The notes under the pieces were generated by a model. That model was not told where the DNA came from. It did no database searches and saw only the letters and a program-made list of their open reading frames with translations. A stretch of DNA of 6,353 nucleotides from Candidatus Giovannonibacteria bacterium RIFCSPLOWO2_01_FULL_46_13 (GTDB lineage Bacteria; Patescibacteriota; Minisyncoccia; JACPKW01; UBA11713): contig MFIE01000016.1 in assembly GCA_001778785.1 (NCBI GenBank), forward strand, positions 1 through 6,353. Reading direction: 5' to 3'. How positions within the stretch are numbered: position 1 is the first letter of the stretch; the number at the start of each line of letters is the position of its first letter. This document shows positions 1-5,414 of the stretch, piece after piece. The translations under genes were made by a program, and so were the position numbers.

Positions 1-900
1 ATAATGGTTCTGCAAAACGTCGTGCGTAATCGCGAGCGCTTCCAAAATTTCCACGCCCGAGCCGATAAGCGAGCCGAAAGTTCGGCAAGTTCGTGCGGCA
101 TTATTTTTCTTGACCAAGCCCGAGATGACCGGGATTTTTAAAAGCACCCCGTCCGTAATCCGCTTCCCACGGGGACTCCTCGCCATTGCGAGCACGGTAA
201 AAATAAAAATTAATATCAGAGAAAAGCCCAAGATCAAATTGTTTGCAAAAAAATCGCTCGTGGAAATAACTATCCTCGTCGTAATCGGGAGCTCAACATT
301 CAATTCCTCAAAAGTCGAGACCAAAGTCGGGACAACATAGATAAGCATCAGGATACCGATCCCGAGCATCGCCATGATAATGACGGCTGGGTAAATCATC
401 GCCCCCCTTATTTTCCTTTTCAAATCATATTCGCGTTTTAACTGGTGGGCGACGAGCTTCAAAGCCTCTTCCAATTTTCCGGTCCGCTCGCCCGAAGCCA
501 CCATCGCTATAAAAAGCGATGAGAAAATTTTTGGAAACTCCGCTAAAGATTCTGAAAAATTTGTGCCGCCCTTTATCGAAGAGGCAACTGCCAAAAGCAC
601 TTCCTTAAACTTTTTATTTTTTGATTCCTGCGAAAGGATTTCCAGGCTCCGGGCCAAAGGCAGGCCGGCCGCGACCATCACCGAAAGGTTCCTCGCAAAA
701 ATCATCCGCTCCGCAACGGAGACGCGGTTAAAAATGGAAGGCATTTGGAACGAACCTGACGCCTTTTTCTCGCTAGCGCTTATCAAAACATAGCCTTCCT
801 CGCGCAAAGATTTAGCAAGCTCAAATTTGTCTTGGGCTTCCTTAGACCCGTTCCGCTCTTCGCCGGACAAACTTTTCGCCGCATACGTAAAAACAGCCAT
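1..900 (-). CDS. pilC: Type IV pilus / type II secretion inner-membrane platform protein, PilC/GspF family (3' end beyond window)
   Basis: The reverse strand from 900 down to 1 is open for 300 codons, beginning MAVFTYAAKS and running off the window. PilC/GspF proteins form the inner-membrane platform on which the PilB ATPase acts to insert pilins. Seen: the typical N-terminal cytoplasmic start (FTYAAKSLSG, then a helix ending REEGYVLISA), the first T2SSF helical domain at about residues 67-168 with the family-type stretch MVASGERTGKLEEAL near 133-147, a membrane helix at about 170-194 (starting YPAVII), a second hydrophobic helix at about 221-240, and the start of the second T2SSF repeat at about 268-300 (TFGSLIGSGVEILEAL). 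Family members are about 400 residues, so roughly the last 100 are missing only because of the window edge. It lies 48 nt downstream of pilB, its usual partner. Upstream of the start is a weak AGGG (907-904), only 3 nt from the ATG. Confidence in the family is high; pilus versus secretion use cannot be told apart. Confidence 0.95.
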   Translation of the reverse strand, partial: MAVFTYAAKSLSGEERNGSKEAQDKFELAKSLREEGYVLISASEKKASGSFQMPSIFNRVSVAERMIFARNLSVMVAAGLPLARSLEILSQESKNKKFKEVLLAVASSIKGGTNFSESLAEFPKIFSSLFIAMVASGERTGKLEEALKLVAHQLKREYDLKRKIRGAMIYPAVIIMAMLGIGILMLIYVVPTLVSTFEELNVELPITTRIVISTSDFFANNLILGFSLILIFIFTVLAMARSPRGKRITDGVLLKIPVISGLVKKNNAARTCRTFGSLIGSGVEILEALAITHDVLQNHY

Positions 901-948
901 TAACCCTATTTTAATGGATTTTGAGGATATTCAGTGTTGAAAAGAAAC

Positions 949-2709
949 TTACTCCGTCGTAACGCGCAGGATTTCTTCGATCGTCGTAATTCCTTGGACC
1001 GCCTTTACAATCCCGTCTTCGAGCATTGTTATCATTCCCTCCTCCTTGGCGCGTTTTTCAATCGCGTCCGAAGTGGCGTTAGAAATTATTAGCTGTTTTA
1101 TTGATTCCGTAATTTCGAGGACTTCGTGTATGCCAATGCGGTCTTTGTACCCGTCCGGGCATTCCGGCGTTGCAACAGGCTTGTAAAAATTTATGCTATC
1201 CCAATTGTCGCCGGATTTCACGATTTTATTTTCTTTCAAAATTTTCAAAATCCGCTCAAGGTCAACCTGCTTGCCTAATTCCTGAAGTTCCGCCTTGGAG
1301 AGCGTAAAAGGTTTCCGCGATTTCCAAAGGCGTCGGACCAAGCGCTGTCCGATGATTGCCGATACGGTCGAGGCAATTAAAAACGGTTCAACTTTCATAT
1401 CTAAAAGCCTCGGCAAAGCTCCGGATGCGGAATTGGTGTGCAAAGTCGAGACGACCAAATGCCCCGTAAGCGAAGCATTTATCGCAAGCGAAGCTGTTTC
1501 GTTGTCGCGAATTTCCCCGACCATTATTATGTCCGGGTCCTGCCTCAAAAGCGAACGCAAGCCGTTGGCAAAAGAAAATCCGATGTCCGGCTTGACCTGC
1601 GTTTGGTTGATCCTTGGCATGCGGTATTCGATTGGGTCCTCAATCGTCGAAATATTTACCTCCGGGGTATTTAAAATATCGAGCACGGTATAAAGAGTCG
1701 TTGTTTTTCCTGAACCGGTCGGCCCGGTCGCTAAAACCATTCCCACCGGTTTTTTTATCGCCTTGTGTATTTTTTCCAAACCTTCCCCGAAAAATCCGAG
1801 AGTTTCGAGCGTAAAACTTTTTGAATTTTCAACCAAAATCCTCATGACAGCCTTCTCCCCCTCCGCCACCGGCAAAATCGAGACACGGAAAGAAATCCGC
1901 TGTTCGGAGTTTTCAATTTTGAACCTTCCGTCCTGCGGGAGCCTATGCTCGTCCAATTTCAAGCTCGATAAAACTTTTATCCTCGCGATTATTCCAGGCG
2001 CGACCTGTTTTGGAAGGACCATGGCGTCGCGCAAAATTCCGTCGATCCTGTACCGAACAACGACTTCTTTTTCCCCCGGCTCGATATGTATGTCACTCGC
2101 CCGCTCCACGATGGCGTGCTGTAAAAGTGTATCCACGATCCGCACAATTGGCAATTCCTGCGCAGCCTTTTCCAAGTCCTCGCTGTTCTGCGGAATCTCT
2201 TCGCCGTTTTCCGCGACCGGCATCGTCAAAATAACGTCCTTCGCCCCATTTTTTATTATGTCCCCGAATTCCGCTTCTAAAGACCTGCGATATTGGGAGA
2301 TGGCATTTTTTATGGAAGATTTCGTGGTAAGGCGCGGAAGTATTTTTAACTTGGAAGTTTTCTTGATGAATTCTATCGTCTCCAAGTCCTCCGGATCGAG
2401 CATGGCCACCTCGAGCCGATTGCCGTCTTTGCGGTAAGCTACTATATTATGAGTGCGCGCAATCGGCTCCGGGATAGTCCGCAAAACATCTTCCGGAATT
2501 TTTTGGTGTTCTAAATCCACGAAGGGCACGCCCAATATGTAAGCCTGCAAGCGTATCAAATCCTCTTCGGTGAGCTTCCCCTCCCCGATCAATATCTGGC
2601 CTAAATCCTTGCCTTTCTGGATTTTTTTTTCAGCAGCTTCAAGGACCTTCTCGTCGAGAAGCCCCGCATCAAGCAAAAAAGCCTTTAATCTTTTAGTTTC
2701 TATCTTCAT
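949..2709 (-). CDS. pilB: Type IV pilus assembly / type II secretion ATPase, PilB/GspE family
   Basis: A complete 586-residue hexameric ATPase that would power pilin polymerisation at the cytoplasmic face of the membrane. Domains in order: an MshEN/GspE N-terminal domain (about 5-65), a linker and N2 domain (about 185-300; SDIHIEP at 205-211, VRYRIDG at 218-224, LPQDGRF at 257-263), then the RecA-like motor with Walker A GPTGSGKT (329-336), Asp box STIEDPIEY (354-362), Walker B IIMVGEIRD (394-402) and His box VVSTLHTNSA (419-428). The length fits PilB (about 560-600). Oddity: the C-terminal zinc tetracysteine motif is nearly gone; W462 and R465 stand where the first CxxC is expected, and only C517 remains before GYKDRIGIHE. 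The start at 2709 follows the regulator's stop by 5 nt and has no clear Shine-Dalgarno sequence, so translational coupling is likely. The motor lacks no catalytic motif. An assembly rather than retraction role is inferred from the N-terminal domain and the pilC neighbour; GspE is the alternative. Confidence 0.96.
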   Translation of the reverse strand: MKIETKRLKAFLLDAGLLDEKVLEAAEKKIQKGKDLGQILIGEGKLTEEDLIRLQAYILGVPFVDLEHQKIPEDVLRTIPEPIARTHNIVAYRKDGNRLEVAMLDPEDLETIEFIKKTSKLKILPRLTTKSSIKNAISQYRRSLEAEFGDIIKNGAKDVILTMPVAENGEEIPQNSEDLEKAAQELPIVRIVDTLLQHAIVERASDIHIEPGEKEVVVRYRIDGILRDAMVLPKQVAPGIIARIKVLSSLKLDEHRLPQDGRFKIENSEQRISFRVSILPVAEGEKAVMRILVENSKSFTLETLGFFGEGLEKIHKAIKKPVGMVLATGPTGSGKTTTLYTVLDILNTPEVNISTIEDPIEYRMPRINQTQVKPDIGFSFANGLRSLLRQDPDIIMVGEIRDNETASLAINASLTGHLVVSTLHTNSASGALPRLLDMKVEPFLIASTVSAIIGQRLVRRLWKSRKPFTLSKAELQELGKQVDLERILKILKENKIVKSGDNWDSINFYKPVATPECPDGYKDRIGIHEVLEITESIKQLIISNATSDAIEKRAKEEGMITMLEDGIVKAVQGITTIEEILRVTTE

Positions 2710-2714
2710 CCAAT

Positions 2715-3092
2715 TTAATTTGTCCCATCCGAAACCTCTTTAACCTTTTTCAATATTTCGTTTAACGAATAATTTGCTTTGACTAAATAAGCCTTCGCCC
2801 CCAAAGACAAAGCCCGCTCTACATCGTGCGGAGTCTCAAGGTTTGTCAGCACTATCACGGGTATGGTCGCTAACTCCGGGCTTTTTTGCAGGTCCTCCAT
2901 TATTTTAAACCCGTGTTTCTTCGGCAAAACCAAATCCATCAAAATCAGGTCCGGCCGCTTTTCCTGCGCCTGCCGGAACCCGGTCTCCCCGTCGTTCGAA
3001 ACAAAAACTTCAAACCCGCCCTGGCGGATAACCGCGGAGAGGTTGTTCGCGAGCGTCGTGTCGTCTTCGATCATCAATATTTTTTTTGCCAT
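2715..3092 (-). CDS. Single-domain response regulator (CheY-like receiver, no output domain)
   Basis: A 125-residue stand-alone receiver domain. Seen: the acidic pocket IEDD (8-11), phosphoacceptor D53 in PDLILMDLVLP, switch Thr T83 in VIVLTN, and the conserved Lys K105 in AYLVKA. The protein ends about 15 residues after K105, so there is no DNA-binding or enzymatic output; it must act through a protein partner or a further phosphorelay step. The start chosen is the ATG at 3092 (MAKKILMIEDD), which puts the first receiver strand right at the N-terminus. The frame is open further upstream to an ATG at 3146, but that would add 18 non-homologous residues overlapping the kinase. The start lies 1 nt after the kinase stop codon (TAA-A-ATG) and has no Shine-Dalgarno sequence, implying coupled translation. 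The upstream kinase is the obvious phosphodonor. The downstream pilB/pilC genes suggest the target is the pilus motor, in the manner of PilG/PilH, but this is inference. Confidence 0.93.
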   Translation of the reverse strand: MAKKILMIEDDTTLANNLSAVIRQGGFEVFVSNDGETGFRQAQEKRPDLILMDLVLPKKHGFKIMEDLQKSPELATIPVIVLTNLETPHDVERALSLGAKAYLVKANYSLNEILKKVKEVSDGTN

Positions 3093-3093
3093 T

Positions 3094-4044
3094 TTATGCT
3101 TTAGATTTAGGGACAGTAAAATAAAAAGTTGAGCCGTGTCCCTCAAGGCTCCTGAACCCGACGGTCCCCCCGGTTGCTTCTATTATATATTTTGAAAGGT
3201 AAAGCCCCACGCCGAGCCCCTCGGTCTGGTATTTCAAAATATTTGAAGCCCTAAAAAATTTGGAAAAAATATTCTGGATTTCTTTTACCGGGATGCCCGC
3301 GCCCTGGTCGGTTATGGACCACTTAATGTGTGAGCCGATGTCTTCCAAGCTTATTGTAATTTCCCCGGAAGAAGTCGAGTAACGGATGGCGTTGTCGATA
3401 AAACGCGAGATGACGGATTTAACTTTAATCTTGTCGGCCATAACCCAGAGCGGGGATTTTGGCGCCAAGAGAATAAATTTCAAGTTCGAAGTGCCGGCGA
3501 TCGGTTCGTACACGCTGACTATCTCGTCGGTCAATTCATTCATCGAAAAAATCGCGGGAGAAAGCTGGAACCTGCTATCCTCGATCCGGTTTATGTCTAA
3601 AAGGTCGTTGATCAAACCGATCATTTTCTCATTCGAATGGTTTACGATCTTCATCGCCGGAACAAAATCCGCCGAAGTAAGCCCTTCTTTCTTTTCCATT
3701 AAGGCATCGATCTGCCACTTGATGGAAGAGAGAGGATTTCGCAATTCGTGCGAGATTATGGCGACAAATTCTGATTTTAATTGGGAAGCCTCGGCAACTT
3801 TCTCGAAAGCCTTGATCACGGCGTTACCGACGACAAAAAGAAATACCGTAACTACGAAAATTATGGAAACCACCGTCTCCGGCTCCGCGTAAAATTTCGC
3901 GACTACATATGTCAAAAGTATGGTGGTCGAGATGACCGCGCCCATCACGATGAAAAGGAAATGCGGGCACTGCCACAAAGAAACATGCAGGTCCCGGCAC
4001 CGCGCGGATACATTCAGGGCGCTAGAAAGATTATTGGTATTCAT
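3094..4044 (-). CDS. Membrane-bound sensor histidine kinase with two transmembrane helices and no extracytoplasmic sensor domain
   Basis: A complete 316-residue histidine kinase. Layout: a short N-terminal segment (1-28) with C16, H20, C26 and H28; TM1 at about 29-49; an 8-residue outer loop (KFYAEPET, 50-57); TM2 at about 58-77; a short linker; the HisKA dimerisation/phosphoacceptor domain with H99 in SHELRNPLSS; and a HATPase_c domain with N box FIDNAIRYS (215-223, N218), G1 box DQGAGIP (246-252), F box IFSKFF (259-264) and G2 box GLGVGLYLSK (276-285). All catalytic boxes are intact. There is no PAS, HAMP or periplasmic sensor domain, so the signal is probably sensed in the membrane or by the N-terminal segment. 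The gene is the first of the leftward cluster and ends 1 nt before the response regulator, its likely substrate. An AGG at 4052-4050 is 5 nt from the ATG, a weak ribosome site; a TATAAT at 4060-4055 lies just upstream. The ligand is unknown. Confidence 0.93.
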   Translation of the reverse strand: MNTNNLSSALNVSARCRDLHVSLWQCPHFLFIVMGAVISTTILLTYVVAKFYAEPETVVSIIFVVTVFLFVVGNAVIKAFEKVAEASQLKSEFVAIISHELRNPLSSIKWQIDALMEKKEGLTSADFVPAMKIVNHSNEKMIGLINDLLDINRIEDSRFQLSPAIFSMNELTDEIVSVYEPIAGTSNLKFILLAPKSPLWVMADKIKVKSVISRFIDNAIRYSTSSGEITISLEDIGSHIKWSITDQGAGIPVKEIQNIFSKFFRASNILKYQTEGLGVGLYLSKYIIEATGGTVGFRSLEGHGSTFYFTVPKSKA

Positions 4045-4054
4045 GCCTACCTAC

Positions 4055-4060
4055 ATTATA
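4055..4060 (-). promoter_or_regulatory. Candidate -10 element for the kinase-regulator-pilB-pilC cluster
   Basis: On the reverse strand a perfect TATAAT is read from 4060 to 4055, 10 nt before the kinase ATG at 4044. At a 17-bp spacing the -35 position would be CAAGGG, which does not resemble TTGACA, and there is no TGn extension. If used, transcription would begin near 4049-4047, leaving a leader of only about 3-5 nt. Either the operon is transcribed leaderless with activator help, or the hexamer is fortuitous in an AT-rich spot. Confidence 0.4.
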
Positions 4061-4087
4061 TGTCATCTTTCCCAGATCCCTTGTGTA

Positions 4088-4113
4088 TTTTCACATCCGA
4101 GGGGCTTTTCACA
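4088..4113. repeat. Direct repeat TTTTCACA x2 upstream of both divergent promoters
   Basis: TTTTCACA occurs at 4088-4095 and at 4106-4113, an exact 8-mer pair with an 18-bp period. Seen from the leftward operon the copies read TGTGAAAA, about 28-53 bp upstream of the -10 hexamer, where activators of promoters with a poor -35 commonly bind. Function is inferred from position only. Confidence 0.3.
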
Positions 4114-4114
4114 C

Positions 4115-4132
4115 TGACGGGGTTTGACGTGG
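4115..4132 (+). repeat. Tandem TGACG-type direct repeat over the nusA -35 element
   Basis: TGACGGGG (4115-4122) and TGACGTGG (4125-4132) match at 7 of 8 positions with a 10-bp period, close to one helical turn, and the second copy supplies most of the -35 hexamer. A protein bound to both copies would face one side of the helix and block or modulate nusA transcription. It is short and may be coincidental. Confidence 0.3.
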
Positions 4133-4151
4133 GGGCGAAGTATGATATAAT
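4124..4151 (+). promoter_or_regulatory. Sigma70-type promoter of nusA
   Basis: The -35 element TTGACG (4124-4129, 5 of 6 to consensus) is followed by a 16-bp spacer and a perfect -10 TATAAT (4146-4151). The -10 is extended by TG at 4143-4144 (TGATATAAT). The expected start is the A at about 4158, 7 nt past the -10, giving a leader of about 41 nt to the nusA ATG. It is the best promoter in the window, and suits a constitutively needed housekeeping gene. The start site is predicted, not observed. Confidence 0.8.
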
Positions 4152-4157
4152 GGAGCT

Positions 4158-4177
4158 AGTCCGTTCAAAAACGGGCT
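4158..4177 (+). promoter_or_regulatory. 5'-terminal hairpin in the nusA leader
   Basis: AGTCCGTT (4158-4165), loop CAAA (4166-4169), AACGGGCT (4170-4177): an 8-bp stem with one G-U pair and a 4-nt loop, followed by TTTATTAT. The predicted transcription start coincides with the first stem base, so the mRNA would begin inside a hairpin. The stem plus T-rich tail resembles an intrinsic terminator, but it sits only about 20 nt from the start site and upstream of the gene. An mRNA-stabilising cap or an early pause/attenuation element bound by NusA is therefore more plausible than a gene-end terminator. Confidence 0.5.
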
Positions 4178-4198
4178 TTTATTATCTCAAATTTACAC

Positions 4199-5410
4199 AT
4201 GTTAGATTTAAAAAACTTTCAAAGCGCTTTAGAGGAAGTCTTGGTCGAGCGGGGCATACCTCGAGAAAAAATATTAGAGACCATAGAAATGGCCCTGGCC
4301 GCGGCCTATAAAAAAGATTATGGCAAAAAAGGCCAGATTATTCGGGCTAAATTTAATACTAAAGTTGGCAAAGCCGAATTTTTCCAGGTAAAAATCGTCG
4401 TGGATGAGAGCATGCTTAAACCCGCCGAAAGCGAAACCCCAGAAGAAGACATTCAGGCGGGCAGGGAGGAGCCGGAAGAGATTGTCGGGGAGGACGGGAT
4501 TAAAAAAGTCCGCTTCACGCCCGAGCGGCATATCATGATCGATGAGGCCCGCAAAATAAAAAAGGACGTAAACTTGGGCGACGAGCTTATTTTCCCGCTT
4601 GAAACCAAGGAAGAATACGGCCGCATCGCCGCGCAGACCGCAAAACAAGTGATCATACAAAGGATCCGCGAAGCTGAACGCGAATCAATTTACACCGAAT
4701 ACGCCGCAAAAGAAGGGGACATAATCTCCGGAATAGTCCAGCGCGTGGAGGGAAAAAATGTTTTCTTGGACCTTGGCCGCGCAACGGCACTCCTCCCGAA
4801 AGAGGAACAGGTCCGCGGAGAACGGTACAGGATCGGCGAGCGCATCAAAGCGTACCTTCTTCTTGCCGAAAAAAATCCGAAGGGCCCGGGACTTTATCTT
4901 TCCCGCTCCCATCCAAAATTTGTAGCTAAACTTTTCGAAATGGAAGTTCCGGAAATTCAAAATGGCATCGTTGAGGTAAAGGCCATCGCCCGGGAAGCGG
5001 GACTGCGCACGAAAATCGCGGTCGCTTCCAAGGAAGATGGTGTCGACCCAGTGGGCTCGCTCGTCGGACAAAAAGGGATCCGCGTCGGCACGGTCATCTC
5101 CGAATTAGGCGGGGAGAAAATCGACATCATTGAATGGAGGGAAGACCCGGAAGAGTTTATCGCTAAAAGTTTGTCGCCGGCCAAAGTCCTCGAAGTGGAA
5201 ATAAATCCCGAGAGGAAAGAGGCCCAAATTAAAGTCGCCGAAGATCAACTTTCTTTGGCAATCGGCAAAGCCGGACAAAACGTCAGGCTGGCCGCGAAGC
5301 TTACCGGTTATAAAATAGATATCCGCTCGCGTTCCGGCGAAACCATAGCCTCCGCTTCGGAGGAAGGGGATGTTTCGACCGAAGCCAAAAGCGACGAAGT
5401 AAAAGAATAA
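4199..5410 (+). CDS. nusA: Transcription termination/antitermination factor NusA
   Basis: A complete 403-residue NusA, which binds RNA polymerase and nascent RNA to modulate pausing, termination and antitermination. Domains in order: the N-terminal RNA-polymerase-binding domain (about 1-165, ending in the conserved GRIAAQTAKQVIIQRIREAE at 141-160), S1 (about 171-238; GDIISGIVQRVEGKNVFLDL), KH1 (about 250-315; PEIQNGIVEVKAIAREAG, DPVGSLVGQKGIRV with the GQKG loop at 290-293, then GEKIDIIEW), and KH2 (about 325-378; LSLAIGKAGQNVRLAAKLTG with GKAG at 356-359). The tail (379-403) is short and acidic, with no AR repeats, as in Gram-positive-type NusA (about 370 residues). An acidic insertion of about 35 residues lies after VVDE in the N-terminal domain (about 71-109). 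The ATG at 4199 is preceded by no Shine-Dalgarno sequence. hppA follows 4 nt after the stop. Neither rimP upstream nor infB/ylxR downstream is present, unlike the usual nusA operon. Confidence 0.97.
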   Translation: MLDLKNFQSALEEVLVERGIPREKILETIEMALAAAYKKDYGKKGQIIRAKFNTKVGKAEFFQVKIVVDESMLKPAESETPEEDIQAGREEPEEIVGEDGIKKVRFTPERHIMIDEARKIKKDVNLGDELIFPLETKEEYGRIAAQTAKQVIIQRIREAERESIYTEYAAKEGDIISGIVQRVEGKNVFLDLGRATALLPKEEQVRGERYRIGERIKAYLLLAEKNPKGPGLYLSRSHPKFVAKLFEMEVPEIQNGIVEVKAIAREAGLRTKIAVASKEDGVDPVGSLVGQKGIRVGTVISELGGEKIDIIEWREDPEEFIAKSLSPAKVLEVEINPERKEAQIKVAEDQLSLAIGKAGQNVRLAAKLTGYKIDIRSRSGETIASASEEGDVSTEAKSDEVKE

Positions 5411-5414
5411 AAAT

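Larger units (their letters stand above)
4045..4198. promoter_or_regulatory. Divergent intergenic control region between the pilus cluster and nusA
   Basis: This 154-bp gap separates the leftward kinase operon from rightward nusA and is the only sizeable non-coding stretch in the window. It contains the rightward nusA promoter and leader hairpin, the leftward TATAAT, and between them paired short repeats: TTTTCACA at 4088-4095 and again at 4106-4113 (18-bp period), TGACGGGG at 4115-4122 with TGACGTGG at 4125-4132 (10-bp period), and the inverted repeat TGTG-6 nt-CACA at 4082-4095. Such spacing can mark regulator binding, but each element is short enough to arise by chance. No small open reading frame or RNA gene is convincing here. 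Confidence 0.7.

Noticed and set aside
901..948. Separate promoter for pilC in the 48-nt gap
   Set aside because: The reverse strand has an AT-rich stretch (CATTAAAATAGGG), but no credible -35/-10 pair at normal spacing.
1763..2437. A 224-codon open frame on the plus strand
   Set aside because: It lies wholly antisense to pilB, and its translation is Ser/Phe/Arg-rich without recognisable domains, as expected for a shadow of a conserved gene.
3093..3146. Upstream start for the response regulator at 3146
   Set aside because: It adds 18 residues not typical of receivers and overlaps the kinase C-terminus by 53 nt; the ATG at 3092 begins directly at the first receiver strand.
4082..4095. CRP-like operator TGTG-n6-CACA
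   Set aside because: The canonical CRP site has TGTGA-n6-TCACA, 2 bp wider between the core TGTG and CACA; the match is too short to name a regulator.
4158..4184. Hairpin plus T-run as a gene-end terminator
   Set aside because: No gene ends here on the plus strand, and on the minus strand no T-run follows the stem; it fits only as a leader element.
3781..4311. A 176-codon plus-strand open frame running from inside the kinase gene through the intergenic region into nusA
   Set aside because: It overlaps two confidently identified genes and the nusA promoter and shows no domain; it is a chance open frame.
4274..5184. Several minus-strand open frames opposite nusA
   Set aside because: They overlap the full NusA coding region and resemble complement-strand translations rather than real proteins.
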